This document shows positions 48,250 to 58,142 of a stretch of DNA of 64,000 bases, piece by piece; within the stretch, counting starts at the first letter, position 1; each line of letters opens with the position of its first letter. The DNA lies in assembly GCF_016587355.1 (NCBI RefSeq), contig NZ_BNJF01000001.1, forward strand, positions 1,922,001-1,986,000. Direction: 5' to 3'. Origin of the DNA: Ktedonospora formicarum (lineage in GTDB: Bacteria; Chloroflexota; Ktedonobacteria; Ktedonobacterales; Ktedonobacteraceae). The position numbers and the translations under genes were made by a program. The notes beneath the pieces are model-generated. The model made no database searches, was not told where the DNA came from, and was given only the letters and a program-made list of their open reading frames with translations.

Positions 48250-49566
48250 GTGACACATACGACTGACATACTGGTACATAGATACCTGCAGGAGAGTGGT
48301 CCTGGCGCGGCAATTGGTATCATGCAAGCGAATCATCTTCTCCATTATCAAGGCTATGGCTTGGCCTCCCTCGAATGGCAAACGCCCATCCGGCCAAACA
48401 CAGTGTTCCGTATCGCTTCGCTTACCAAACAGTTCACAACCACAGCTATTCTCATGCTCCAGATGCAAGGGAAACTACATCTAGAAGACTCGCTACTAAC
48501 GCACCTACCAGAATGCCCTGAGAACTGGCAAAACATCCGGATCAGACATCTGTTAACGCATACATCAGGTCTGGAGAATGTGGCAGATATGCCCGATTTC
48601 CAGATGCAAGCATCCCATGACCTCACCCTGCAAGAGGTTATCACGCTCTTCGAGGGCATACCACTACGCTTTGAACCCGGCACCGATTTCTACTATGGGA
48701 ACTCTGGTTATCATCTGCTGGGCCTTATTATAGAACGTCTAACAGGGATGAGTTACGAGGAGCATATTCGCTCCGCCATCTTCGAGCCGCTGGGCATGAA
48801 ACAATCGTTTTTTCAACAAACCACGCCGATTATTCCACGCCGCGCGAGTGGCTATATTACAACCGCAAATAGCATCATGCCTGCGCCACTGCTCAGCACT
48901 GTCGCCACGCATTCTTCAGGTGCCATAGAGTCTACACTTAATGATCTCGTCATCTGGGAACGGGCAACTCGCGAACATGCACTGCTCGATGCCGCAGCCC
49001 AAAATCTTATGCTGACACCAACAACGCTGTCTGATGGCAGACAGGTTGCATACGGACTAGGTTGGGCCTTTTCTAATTATCGTGGCAAAGCAGTCGCCTG
49101 CCATGGAGGATGGAGTACCGGGTATCGCTCCCTGATCGCGCGTTTTCTAGAGGATGATCTTACAATTATTATTCTGTCGAACCATCGTGACTTTGCGATT
49201 GAGCGCATCACCCTGGAGCTTGCGGCGCAATACATTGACTTCCCCCTACTTACACGCCAGGCGCTCTCACAGGAAATTAGCTCCTTCAAAAAAGTCATTG
49301 GGAGCTATAATCTGGCAGGCGCCCCAACAAGTTCCCGCATTGAAATAACAGGACGTGACCAACGTATTCTTCTCCGTAGGGGCCAGCGAGAGACAGTACT
49401 CTTTCCCGTAAGCGAAACAGAGTTTGTACCTGAAACTAATCACGATGTAGCTTATCGCTTTGCGGAAGAGCGTGATGGGGCCTTCCATTCCCTAACGATT
49501 ACCTACCCACTGCATTTCTCCATTGCCAAACGTCAGATTCAAGCGACTTTAGCCAGTCCCTTCTAG
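48250..49566 (+). CDS. Serine hydrolase of the beta-lactamase class C / penicillin-binding family
   Basis: 438 residues. The active-site motifs are FRIASLTKQFTTTAI (catalytic Ser-x-x-Lys, about residues 57-60), YYGNSGYHLLGLIIERLTG (Tyr-x-Asn) and ACHGGWSTGYRSLIARF (His-x-Gly in place of KTG, as in esterase-type members). No signal peptide is visible, so the protein appears cytoplasmic, unusual for a true beta-lactamase and more like an esterase or peptidase. A C-terminal beta-rich domain (about 350-438) follows the catalytic domain. The GTG at 48250 follows AAAGGAG by 6 nt. It ends at a hairpin. Confidence 0.9.
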   Translation: MTHTTDILVHRYLQESGPGAAIGIMQANHLLHYQGYGLASLEWQTPIRPNTVFRIASLTKQFTTTAILMLQMQGKLHLEDSLLTHLPECPENWQNIRIRHLLTHTSGLENVADMPDFQMQASHDLTLQEVITLFEGIPLRFEPGTDFYYGNSGYHLLGLIIERLTGMSYEEHIRSAIFEPLGMKQSFFQQTTPIIPRRASGYITTANSIMPAPLLSTVATHSSGAIESTLNDLVIWERATREHALLDAAAQNLMLTPTTLSDGRQVAYGLGWAFSNYRGKAVACHGGWSTGYRSLIARFLEDDLTIIILSNHRDFAIERITLELAAQYIDFPLLTRQALSQEISSFKKVIGSYNLAGAPTSSRIEITGRDQRILLRRGQRETVLFPVSETEFVPETNHDVAYRFAEERDGAFHSLTITYPLHFSIAKRQIQATLASPF

Positions 49567-49579
49567 CCTCGTTCCACTA

Positions 49580-49617
49580 ATGACAGAGAGTTCGCCTGAA
49601 TGGCTGCTCTCTGTCAT
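49580..49617 (+). terminator. Terminator after the serine hydrolase gene
   Basis: 11-bp perfect stem ATGACAGAGAG/CTCTCTGTCAT with a 16-nt loop, 13 bp after the stop codon. Confidence 0.65.
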
Positions 49618-49783
49618 CCCCTTGAACGCTTCCTCTGCCAGCTTTGAAATTGTGCAACCAGATGGCATGCCCGCTTGACAAAGCCCCAGGCATCCCCTAG
49701 AGTAAATATGGATTTATTTATACATGAGATTATCCTCCAGATGCCATCATTACTACAAAGTTGGAGAATAGAGAAACAGTGCA

Positions 49784-50515
49784 ATGAAAGCGAAAACACA
49801 CGGTAAGTATCTGATACAGTTGAATCACCTGGGCATTATTAATTGTTATCTGGTACAGGAAGAAGATGGTTTGACACTGATCGATACCATGATTTCTGGG
49901 TTGGGCAGGCAGATCATCGAGGCATCTCGCCAATTTGGAAAAGAGATTGTACGCATAGTGGTTACCCATGCCCACAGTGACCACACCGGATCTCTCGATG
50001 AGTTACATGAGGCATTACCCAAAGCAGAAGTGCTGCTGCTAGCACGCGAAGCACCTTTCCTTGGGGGAAACAAAAGCCTGGAAAGAGATGAACCACAAGC
50101 TCCCATACGTGGCGAATATCCTATACGCAAGACAAAACCAACACGCCTCCTGAAAGATGGCGAGCACGTTGGCTCATTACGCGTGGTCGCGACGCCAGGC
50201 CATACACCAGGACACGCCTCATTCCTCGATGAGCGAGATCAAACACTCATTGCGGGAGATACGTTTCAGACCCTTGGAGGGATAGCTGTTGCCGGAACTA
50301 TCCGCCTCCTCTTTCCCTTACCAGCTCTAGGAACATGGCATAAGCTCTCGGCCCTAGAGAGTGCTCGAAGGCTTCGCTTTTTGGAGCCCTCTCGTCTGGC
50401 AACAGGGCATGGACCAGTACGAGAAAACCCGCTACGCGAGATGGATGGAGCCATCGTTACGCTGGCTCAAGAGCTAGAGAAACAGGCACTTTACACTTCC
50501 AGTGGGAAGCACTAG
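49784..50515 (+). CDS. MBL-fold metallo-hydrolase
   Basis: 243 residues. The metal-binding motif HAHSDH is present (VVTHAHSDHTGSLDELHEAL, about residues 66-85), with the second set in TPGHTPGHASFLDE and LIAGDTF. The final ligand is in LATGHGPV. This is the lactonase/glyoxalase-II-like superfamily; the sequence does not separate hydrolysis of esters, lactones or thioesters. The ATG at 49784 has only a weak GAGAA site. It stands alone between a terminator and a small membrane-protein gene. Confidence 0.88.
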   Translation: MKAKTHGKYLIQLNHLGIINCYLVQEEDGLTLIDTMISGLGRQIIEASRQFGKEIVRIVVTHAHSDHTGSLDELHEALPKAEVLLLAREAPFLGGNKSLERDEPQAPIRGEYPIRKTKPTRLLKDGEHVGSLRVVATPGHTPGHASFLDERDQTLIAGDTFQTLGGIAVAGTIRLLFPLPALGTWHKLSALESARRLRFLEPSRLATGHGPVRENPLREMDGAIVTLAQELEKQALYTSSGKH

Positions 50516-50607
50516 AGCATAAACTTTTTTCACTCTGATACGTATGCAATGGTAACCAGAAGCTCTTATATAGGACGTGATTGCTTACCTCGAAAGGAAG
50601 AAATACA

Positions 50608-50976
50608 GTGCCGCAACAGATGCATTCACCGGAGGAAGAGTACCATGGCTACCATGCGGAAGAATACTCATCTCCTACGGCAGCACCTATTAACGAAAAT
50701 AAGGAACGCTATACGTATCAAACGCCGCCTTATGACGTAAGTGGACAAAAGATCAATCAATATGGTTTCTCTGACAATCGTTCAAGTATATCAGCCGGGC
50801 AACGCCTGGCGCTGGGCATTGTATCGGTTGTTATGTTTGTTCCCATTTCGGGTATCCTACTTGGCTCGACCGACTACTCCAGCACCTTCGTCGTCATCGC
50901 GAAGCTTATTGGCCTTGGTTGTATTGCCGTGGCTATCCTGGGTATCAATATTGCTTTTAACTGGCGTAGGTCATAG
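50608..50976 (+). CDS. Small two-helix membrane protein, unknown function
   Basis: 122 residues. The N-terminal 60 are His/Glu/Tyr/Pro-rich and disordered (MPQQMHSPEEEYHGYHAEEY), then two membrane segments (LALGIVSVVMFVPISGILLG and FVVIAKLIGLGCIAVAILGI) with a short basic tail. The GTG at 50608 follows AAAGGAAG by 7 nt; a TTG start 27 bp upstream is less likely. I do not recognise the family. It ends at a 23-bp bidirectional terminator shared with the convergent gene. Confidence 0.65.
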   Translation: MPQQMHSPEEEYHGYHAEEYSSPTAAPINENKERYTYQTPPYDVSGQKINQYGFSDNRSSISAGQRLALGIVSVVMFVPISGILLGSTDYSSTFVVIAKLIGLGCIAVAILGINIAFNWRRS

Positions 50977-51004
50977 AGCCTTCCCAACATCCGTTGATAA
51001 ACGC

Positions 51005-51056
51005 AAAAGAAGCACAGATGCCACCGCGATTCTGCGGTGGCATCTGTGCTTCTTTT
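51005..51056. terminator. Bidirectional 23-bp terminator
   Basis: Perfect stem, arms 51005-51027 and 51034-51056, 6-nt loop GATTCT, with AAAA at the left and TTTTT at the right. It separates convergent genes. Confidence 0.85.
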
Positions 51057-51090
51057 TACACTCAGACGCTTCGGCTGCATATACAATTGC

Positions 51091-52155
51091 TTATATCTGC
51101 CAGACCTTAGCATCAGAGAAATTAGCCTGAGAAATCAGATTGTCATTGTCGACCACTACGCCAATTTGTCCATGTGAAAAAGTACTGTTTGACGCCTCAC
51201 CAACTTGCTTTCCATTCGCGAAGAATTGGAACTGGCTTCCTTTGGCGGTCACACCTAATACGACCTTGCTGGTACTAAAGTCAGCAATATCTCCGGTTAT
51301 AACCTTCTTGAAGCCACTCGAATGGTTATAGTAATAGAAGCCAAAGGAACCATCATAGAATGCCATATAGAGATAGTACTCCTGTTGGGCATCATCCGCT
51401 CGAAAAATGAGACCGCCAGCATTACCAAGCATGTTCTTCATTGTCACTTCATATGAGAAGTCGGTATAATCAGTACTCTTTGCGACGCAGGGCAAGAAGG
51501 TATTTTCCTTGCTCTCCTGGGCAAGATAACTACCACCTGAGAACTTACACAGGCTATCGCTAGCCCATCCATGCTCAGAATTATTGCTCGCAAGGGTATC
51601 ATTAAGTACTTGCTTGCTACTGAAAGGGAAATGGGTAGCAATATAGGTCGCGGTCGCCTGAGCATTCGCGGTTGACTGAGCCTCAGCCGTCGCGGTACTA
51701 TGGGCATTATCTTGCGCCGTATTATAAGCGGGAATAGCAATAGCGGCACTCACGCCTGCCAGCACGACAAAGACAGCCAGGATAATTAAAGCAATTTTGC
51801 CACCACTCATACCTCGCTTCTGAGGGGGCATCATCCCTGGCTGTGAATAAGGGTTGGGCGCGGGAGGATAACCAGGATAGCCAGGAGCAGATGGCACACC
51901 ACCAGGAGGAGGATAGCTCGTCTGTGACTGCGACTGGACTGTTGGCTCATAAGCATTATTATAGCCCGGTTGCGAAGGTTGAGAAGGCGTATTGCCACCA
52001 TTCGGATATGGAGAGCCTCCATAAGGGTTGTATGGCTGCTGGGACTGATATGGATCGAAGGGAGTGGGAGGAGGCGGAACCGATCCAGGGTTTTGTGGTG
52101 GGTAAGGTGGGTTCCCTCCCGGGTTATTGAACTGCGAATGAGGATCGTAACCCAT
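51091..52155 (-). CDS. Pro-rich single-pass membrane protein with external concanavalin-like domain
   Basis: 354 residues starting MGYDPHSQFNNPGG. Residues 1-115 are a Pro/Tyr/Gln/Asn-rich tail, then one membrane helix (GKIALIILAVFVVLAGVSAA), an Ala/Thr coiled stretch, and an external beta-sandwich with two cysteines (DSLCKFSGGSYLA, FLPCVAKS) and GLIFRADDAQQEYYLYMAFY plus FFANGKQVGEASNSTFSHGQ, typical of LamG/DUF1080-like folds that bind or cleave sugars. The ATG at 52155 follows AAGGAG by 9 nt. The glycoside role is inferred from fold only; no catalytic acid pair is evident. Confidence 0.75.
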   Translation of the reverse strand: MGYDPHSQFNNPGGNPPYPPQNPGSVPPPPTPFDPYQSQQPYNPYGGSPYPNGGNTPSQPSQPGYNNAYEPTVQSQSQTSYPPPGGVPSAPGYPGYPPAPNPYSQPGMMPPQKRGMSGGKIALIILAVFVVLAGVSAAIAIPAYNTAQDNAHSTATAEAQSTANAQATATYIATHFPFSSKQVLNDTLASNNSEHGWASDSLCKFSGGSYLAQESKENTFLPCVAKSTDYTDFSYEVTMKNMLGNAGGLIFRADDAQQEYYLYMAFYDGSFGFYYYNHSSGFKKVITGDIADFSTSKVVLGVTAKGSQFQFFANGKQVGEASNSTFSHGQIGVVVDNDNLISQANFSDAKVWQI

Positions 52156-52942
52156 GAATAATTTCTCCTTCACAAGGAATAAATGAAAAGATTGTATCTA
52201 ATTGGCCTGCGTTTAACATCGGGAGCGAGCAAAACAACGAACCACTGCCATAAGTAAGCATAGTCAGGGCCAAGCTCCAGATGACACCTCCCAACATTTA
52301 CATAATCAGAAGTACAAATATACTGTACGAAAAAACAGGGAAAATTTCAAATGCCAGCCATGTGCTTTCCCATCCTCTCCTGGTATGCCAATATTTAGAA
52401 ATGGGCTTCCCGGCAGCTGAAGATCATCCCTATTTCGCTCTTAATAGTAGCAGGCAGAAGTACATTCTGTCCAATAACATCAAATTGTGGGATGTGACTC
52501 GGTGCGTAAGCATCTAGCAAAATCAAAGTGGCGCTAAACAGTTTACCCTTAGCATACAGCATATCAGGCATTGAAACCATGAAAAAACACACAAAATGAG
52601 AGTCATCCAGATCACAATAGTGAGTCTACAATGTATCAAAAACGCCTGAATGGGGAAAGCCCAACGAGAATTATGCGAACTTCCAGAAAAGTGAAATGGT
52701 GCGAAACACACAATAAGACATAAGACAGTAGACTTTACATACTATGGAGAGACCATTATAATCTTAGACGAGTTTAAATAAATAGGAACACAAATCTACA
52801 CAGAGCACTCTCTTTCTAAGAGCACTCTAGCAATACAGCGCCGCCAAGTGAGCGGAAGAGCAAATGGCAAGGGATAAGAAAGAAATATGGGAGAGGTGGG
52901 TTCTTCCGCTCAGCACGCAGAAGGGATAATACAAATTATAGT
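52156..52942 (+). promoter_or_regulatory. Gene-free region with a strong kinase promoter (TTTACA 52734-52739, TATAAT 52757-52762)
   Basis: The 787-bp gap between divergent genes has no credible frame. TTTACA-N17-TATAAT fits the sigma-70 consensus well and would start the kinase mRNA near 52769, with a leader of about 175 nt. A direct repeat GAGCACTCT occurs twice in the leader (about 52804-52828). The left part is AT-rich without recognisable elements. Confidence 0.6.
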
Positions 52943-55033
52943 ATGGCTGAACACAAATCACGTGTAGGTCAGCGTATAGGCAATTATCGTCTCACGCGGC
53001 TCATGGGTGAGGGAGGATTCGCGCAGGTCTATCGTGGCGAGCATCTCCAAACCCAAAAACTTGTAGCAATTAAACTCCTCCACGCCTTGCCAGAACAGCT
53101 TGATGAGAGCAAAATACATAAATTCCATAAAGAGGGGCGCATCGTCGCTAGCTTACGCCACCCACATATCGTAAAAGTAGAACATATAGGCATGGAGGGT
53201 GATACTCCTTACCTGATTATGGAATTTCTGCCTTATGGCACTCTACGTCGACGCCATCCAGAAGGAAGCACCTTAAAACCCTCGCTTATCGCCTCTTATA
53301 TCGAGAAAATCGCCGATGCGCTCGATTATGCTCATAGCAAGGGCATTATTCATCGCGATATTAAACCCGAAAATATTCTGCTTAACCGCCGAGGTGAACT
53401 CATTCTCAGCGACTTTGGGATCGCTTTCATTAGTCAACAGAATCCCGAGATCAGCCAGCTGAGCATGCCAGGGGTAGCAGGAACCTATTTTTATATGGCC
53501 CCGGAACAATGGATTGAGAAGCCGACCTACGCCAGTGATCAGTACTCGCTAGCAGTCACCGTCTATGAATGGCTCTGCGGCGAGCGTCCCTATCGCGGTA
53601 GCCCTGGTTCTCTCCTCCTCCAACATCTCAATGTCACGCCTCCACCGCTACGAGCTCGCAATGCCTCAATCAGCCCGGTGCTAGAGGAAGTGGTCATGAA
53701 AGGGCTGGCAAAAGACGCTCATCAACGCTATGCCACTGTCCTGGAATTCGCTCAAGCCTTTAGCGAAGCAGCGCAACCTGAGCCAAAATCCCAGCCCGGC
53801 TCATCTCTACCAGCGACCCCGGCGCGATCCGAAAAGGTCACAAGGCCACCAGTCCAAGATGAATTGCCGAAGATAACACGCCCACCTGTCTCCCAGGAAC
53901 CACAAGAAGATATTGCCAAACGCCCTACGCATAGGCTTGAGAAGAGGGTACAACCTTCCAACAAACGCCTGGCACGTTATGGGAAGCAATTGCAGTCGTT
54001 TAAGGATAGATTCCTGGGCACAACCAGAACACAACTTGCTGATCCGGGCCGCCGTAAGCTGCTCTTTGGTCTGGCTGGAGCTGTGCTTCTAACAGGGGCA
54101 GGAGGCATTTTCTGGCTGGGAAACAATCAAGGCAAGTCGAACCAGACTCGGGGGCAGGTGCTTCAAACACTCACACTGACCGCTCCGGCGACATCCGTAG
54201 CCTGGTCTCCGCGAGGTACATATCTGGCGGTAGGCAATATCGATAGTACTATCGATATTTGGGAAGCGCAGACAGCGAAACATATCTACACTTATACAGG
54301 CCATACTATGCGCATTAATGACCTTGCCTGGTCCGCAAGCGAAGAATATATTGCCTCGGCAAGTGATGATAGTAGCGTTCACGTCTGGAAGCCGTTGAAT
54401 GGGGAAATGACACAGAAGTATATCGGACATCTCTCGGCGGTTAATACTCTGTCATGGTCCCCTGATGACGCAGTCATTGCTTCTGGGAGCCTGGATACAA
54501 CGATTCAACTCTGGGAACCAATCAGTGGCAATGTACTCTCACGCTATGAAGGACATAGCCACAGTGTGACCATCCTGCGCTGGTCGCCCCATACGCAGCA
54601 GATCGCATCTACAGCACTTGAAGAGAATAGTGTTTTGCTCTGGGATGTCACCACTAAGCAGACAGTAGCCAAACATCAGCATGAGGCAGCAGTGCTAACG
54701 CTGAATTGGTCGCCCAAGGAAGGCTCATACCTCGCATCGGGCGGCAGAGATCGACAAGTCCATATCTGGAAGCCTGATACAGGCCAACTCGTCACGACAT
54801 ATACGGGACACACAGATGTGGTACGTACTATTGCTTGGTCCAAAGACGCGACCCATGTGGCATCTGGCTCGAATGACCACACAGTCCAGATCTGGCAGGC
54901 ACAAAATAGTCAGCATGTCTACACGCAGAATACGCCGGATAGTGTCACTTCTGGACTGGCCTGGTCTCCTCTCAATGGAACCACTATCGCGTCAGGAGGA
55001 GATAAAACAGTTCAGATCTGGAATGCCATTTAG
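52943..55033 (+). CDS. Ser/Thr protein kinase with WD40 repeat domain
   Basis: 696 residues. Hanks-type kinase: GEGGFAQVYRGEH (P-loop, about 21-33), VAIKLL (Lys), HRDIKPENILL (catalytic, about 136-146), DFGIAF, and APEQW. A Pro/Thr-rich juxtamembrane segment leads to one membrane helix (about 371-393, LLFGLAGAVLLTGAGGIFWL). The external part is a WD40 propeller of about seven blades (SVAWSPRGTYLAVGNIDSTI through IASGGDKTVQIWNAI), with repeated SxDxTIxxW patterns. A cytoplasmic kinase tied to an external WD40 domain suggests a surface receptor. A lipoprotein gene follows 57 bp later. The substrate and ligand are unknown. Confidence 0.93.
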   Translation: MAEHKSRVGQRIGNYRLTRLMGEGGFAQVYRGEHLQTQKLVAIKLLHALPEQLDESKIHKFHKEGRIVASLRHPHIVKVEHIGMEGDTPYLIMEFLPYGTLRRRHPEGSTLKPSLIASYIEKIADALDYAHSKGIIHRDIKPENILLNRRGELILSDFGIAFISQQNPEISQLSMPGVAGTYFYMAPEQWIEKPTYASDQYSLAVTVYEWLCGERPYRGSPGSLLLQHLNVTPPPLRARNASISPVLEEVVMKGLAKDAHQRYATVLEFAQAFSEAAQPEPKSQPGSSLPATPARSEKVTRPPVQDELPKITRPPVSQEPQEDIAKRPTHRLEKRVQPSNKRLARYGKQLQSFKDRFLGTTRTQLADPGRRKLLFGLAGAVLLTGAGGIFWLGNNQGKSNQTRGQVLQTLTLTAPATSVAWSPRGTYLAVGNIDSTIDIWEAQTAKHIYTYTGHTMRINDLAWSASEEYIASASDDSSVHVWKPLNGEMTQKYIGHLSAVNTLSWSPDDAVIASGSLDTTIQLWEPISGNVLSRYEGHSHSVTILRWSPHTQQIASTALEENSVLLWDVTTKQTVAKHQHEAAVLTLNWSPKEGSYLASGGRDRQVHIWKPDTGQLVTTYTGHTDVVRTIAWSKDATHVASGSNDHTVQIWQAQNSQHVYTQNTPDSVTSGLAWSPLNGTTIASGGDKTVQIWNAI

Positions 55034-55090
55034 AAATCGCAACCATCGCCGCCTGATACATCAGGCCCGTCCTTTGACCCTGGAGGCTTC

Positions 55091-56239
55091 ATGTCACGAT
55101 ACACCCGCGACGCTCGCGGTGAACACGCTCTCATTGGGCCTGCTATCTTTTTCTTGCTGCTTTTAATTCTAAGTGGCTGCGGAAACATAGCATCAACAGA
55201 TGAGTCATCCCAGCATACGCAAACATCAGCCAGTACACCTACTGTACCTCTGGGCGCGCAAGCCTGTCCAGCGACAGTCAGCGCAAAGAACTATTGGGGG
55301 TCGGTTGTAGGGATACAGCGTGAACAGAATAGCATTGCAGGGGTTACCTGCGCTCATTTGAAAGGCGACAAAACATTACAGGCTCTGGTCGTTGTCCAAT
55401 ATAGTGGAGCCAGCGGGGGCGTAAAAGACGTGTATGTATATGATCAGATTACAAGCCCTGCGCCAACTACAATCCTGGAATTAAAGGATCTGTATCAAGG
55501 AGAGGCTCTCATCAGTGGTTACAACACAGTCATCACACGGGAGATTGACTGGGACTCCAGCATGAATAAGGGAAAAGACAAAGATGCCGTTCAGCCCGAT
55601 CTCTATCGCGAATTCAAATGGGCAGCGGGAGCGGGTGGTATGTTCCCAGTAGCATTCCGTGGCCTGTATCCCGATATGACGCGTTATCAAGCAGAAGACG
55701 ATCAGAAACAGGTGGAGATGGGGCAAAATAAGTGGAAACTCAACGCCCTTCAAGTAGCCCAGCATATGGGAAATTCTCTCCTCCAATGGCCCATGACAAG
55801 TAAAGCCAGTATCGTCAGCCAGAATGGAGCCGAGGCAGTAATCCACCTCACTGGTCCACATGGGAATATGCTGACAGTGACCCTGGGCAGGCTTGAGGGG
55901 CGCGCCAACGGAATCTGGTTGGTGACAAACGTCACCAGCGCTCATCTAACAATCACGCAACCCGTCGCGCTGGATCATCTCACGCGGAACTTCACGCTCC
56001 AGGGAAAAGGGACAATCTCAAAGGGGAGCACAGAGCAGATTAAGGTCTTAGATCATCTCTATCAAGCTATTGGCAACGCGAGCACCCAAAGCCAAAGCGG
56101 CACATCGACGTTTAGCGCCAAGGTTAGCTATACGCCAACTTTTACCAGGGGCAGCGAGGACGGCATAGTAGGCCTTTTCGCGCGCGACAGTAATAATACA
56201 ATCATAGACGCGGTACTCTTCAAGACGCTGCTTGATTAG
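55091..56239 (+). CDS. Lipoprotein, unknown function, downstream of the WD40 kinase
   Basis: 382 residues. The N-terminus MSRYTRDARGEHALIGPAIF is followed by a hydrophobic run and the lipobox LSGC, so it is exported and lipid-anchored. The mature part begins with a Thr/Ser linker and has an external fold with CPATVSAKNYWGSVVGIQRE, TCAHLKGDKTLQALVVVQYS and WAAGAGGMFPVAFRGLYPDM; no family is recognised. GGAGG lies 4 nt before the ATG. It is the second gene of the kinase operon and may sense or bind the same signal at the surface. It ends at a terminator. Confidence 0.8.
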   Translation: MSRYTRDARGEHALIGPAIFFLLLLILSGCGNIASTDESSQHTQTSASTPTVPLGAQACPATVSAKNYWGSVVGIQREQNSIAGVTCAHLKGDKTLQALVVVQYSGASGGVKDVYVYDQITSPAPTTILELKDLYQGEALISGYNTVITREIDWDSSMNKGKDKDAVQPDLYREFKWAAGAGGMFPVAFRGLYPDMTRYQAEDDQKQVEMGQNKWKLNALQVAQHMGNSLLQWPMTSKASIVSQNGAEAVIHLTGPHGNMLTVTLGRLEGRANGIWLVTNVTSAHLTITQPVALDHLTRNFTLQGKGTISKGSTEQIKVLDHLYQAIGNASTQSQSGTSTFSAKVSYTPTFTRGSEDGIVGLFARDSNNTIIDAVLFKTLLD

Positions 56240-56255
56240 TCCATACCCATAAACA

Positions 56256-56291
56256 AAATGGCACCTGTATCAAATGATGCAGGTGCCATTT
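56256..56291. terminator. Bidirectional terminator after the lipoprotein gene
   Basis: 12-bp perfect stem AAATGGCACCTG/CAGGTGCCATTT with a 12-nt loop, A- and T-tracts at the ends, between convergent genes. Confidence 0.8.
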
Positions 56292-56339
56292 CTTATGCAA
56301 CGCTTTGAATAGAAAGTCAGCAAATAGCCACTAGTACTA

Positions 56340-56705
56340 TTACTCGACAAACCAGGATCTCGTAATTAAGCCCTCAAGAACTTCATACATAATGACTGAA
56401 CGCACTGTGCGTCCATCGACCAGGCCCTCTACTTCCTCCTCATCGATGATCATACTTTCCGAGGCAATGCGCCTGGTGATACGAGCATGCAAGTTAGGGC
56501 ACTCGGCAAAAAGCTTGGCATAGGAGAGGCGCAACGCTTCCAGACCTTCATCAAGGGTCTGCCCGCCCGGATGCAGGGCAACTCTGATGGAGGGGCTGTA
56601 GCAAGAAAGAAAACCCTCCAGATTATGAGCATTATATGCCTGTAACTGGCGGTCTACCACGTCTTGGGCAGTAATTCCTTCCAAAATAAGACTCTGTTGC
56701 TCCAT
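56340..56705 (-). CDS. NTF2-like / SnoaL-like fold protein
   Basis: 121 residues with the NTF2-like opening helix (VVDRQLQAYNAHNLEGFLSC), the pocket-forming strands VALHPGGQTLDEGLEALRLS and YAKLFAECPNLHARITRR, and the closing GLVDGRTVRSVIMYEVLEGL. Members include steroid isomerases, polyketide cyclases and many uncharacterised proteins; catalytic residues cannot be assigned. No strong ribosome site is visible before the ATG. It is monocistronic between a terminator and the divergent surface-protein gene, separated by 220 bp. Confidence 0.8.
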   Translation of the reverse strand: MEQQSLILEGITAQDVVDRQLQAYNAHNLEGFLSCYSPSIRVALHPGGQTLDEGLEALRLSYAKLFAECPNLHARITRRIASESMIIDEEEVEGLVDGRTVRSVIMYEVLEGLITRSWFVE

Positions 56706-56925
56706 AAATCAAACCTCGAATGAAAAGTTCCGATAAATTCGTTCTTATCCTAGTACATTTCGCAACCATACGCAACTTATACCACCAATTTTATCCATAA
56801 AGTCCGTTTAGCTTAGAAGGGTATTCTTCACCCCCATGGGGATAACTTGCTCTCTCGGTACATCACGCATCCCACAAGACACATAGGCTATATAGTAAGA
56901 GTATTCGCAAGACGAGGGGAGATTC

Positions 56926-57881
56926 ATGCAACAGACATCTGGGGAGCTCAAGGAAAACCCTCTCACTGAGCAAAACCATTCAAGCAAGAGACGCACTCAA
57001 AAGGGACTAAGCACTGTCCTCACTATTGTTATCACGATCTTTCTAAGCGCACTTGCTAGCTACACTATTCTGTATTTCGCTCTTCCTAAACCTATGCTCA
57101 GCATCCAGAGCGATTATCATCACGAAGGACTAGCGGCGGGCAGTAACGGCACAATCTTCTATCTCAATGGGCGGAACTTCTCCCCAAACACGACTATTGC
57201 ACTTTACCTTGACGAAAAGCGACTGGCGAATCAATCTACCATCACAAGTGCTCAGGATGGCACCTTCAGAACCGAGTTGATGGTAACAACAAACTGGACA
57301 CCCGGCAAGCATAAAATCAGCGTACAGAACGACACCAACCGCATCGACTCCTCTGAGTTCATCATCGTCCAGCCCGGTGAAGCTCATACACCGGGACCCG
57401 CTAATGCTCCTGCTAATGATAGTTCCTTCGAGTTCCTTATCACCTTTCAGGGTCGTATCGAGAATACAGCCCCCTTCACCTGGCAGCAGGAATTTGATAT
57501 TCGTGGGAAGGAAAATCCTAAAGGTGGAAGTGTATGCACCGATGCCGATACAGGCAAGCCCCAAAGGATTTCTTCAAGCACAAAAGAGATGCACGTTCGC
57601 GCCACAAAATGTCAGGGAAACTATCAAAGTGGGCAGATTACCTATGACCAGATTATTATTGCGGATCAGGTAGAAAGATATAGTGAACAAGGAACTGTGT
57701 ATTGTTCACTCCCCCCACATCGGTCTACCTCCATCTAAACGGTACCTTCAGCAATAAGACGGTTGCCAGGGGTACTTTTGAATTCCGGGCCATCAAAGGC
57801 ACATGTTCTAATAAGCAACAACAGTATGCATTATCTCTTATTACAGGAACCTGGACAGGGCACTTCCCCGACGACGATTAA
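56926..57881 (+). CDS. Single-pass surface protein with Ig-like and four-cysteine domains, one frameshift near the C-terminus
   Basis: The frame read from ATG 56926 (GGGAG upstream) stops at 57738 after 270 residues. It has a short basic tail, a membrane helix (LSTVLTIVITIFLSALASYT), an Ig-like domain (LSIQSDYHHEGLAAGSNGTI, then FYLNGRNFSPNTTIALYLDE) and the start of a second domain with GGSVCT and CQGNYQSGQITYDQ. At the C6 run 57711-57716 one added C continues the match to the paralog at 58143 (VYLHLNGTFSNKTVARGTFE, then TGTWTG) to a stop at 57881, about 318 residues. The two genes share the PGxAxTPGP linker. Family not recognised. Confidence 0.75.
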
Positions 57882-57911
57882 GAGATAGAGCTTTCACGCA
57901 TAGCAGTCCCT

Positions 57912-57955
57912 CTTTTCCTAACTCCTCTGGTGGAATCCAGAAGAGTTAGGAAAAG
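57912..57955 (+). terminator. Terminator between the two surface-protein genes
   Basis: 19-bp stem CTTTTCCTAACTCCTCTGG with one mismatch to its partner arm, 6-nt loop, followed by TTTTAATAG. It lies 30 bp after the restored stop at 57881, which supports that stop over the early one at 57738. Confidence 0.8.
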
Positions 57956-58142
57956 TTTTAATAGATATGTTCACAAATATAGGATGCTAACGAGAAATAT
58001 GCTATACTCTTAGCAAATTTGCATTTTACTTTGAAGCCAATCTATCGTCCGGATGAATTAGAGCTTTTATACATTTATCATGCTCTATTATGAACAGCAA
58101 ATCCATCAAAACACGCCCCAGATATATTTGGAGGTTTCACGC

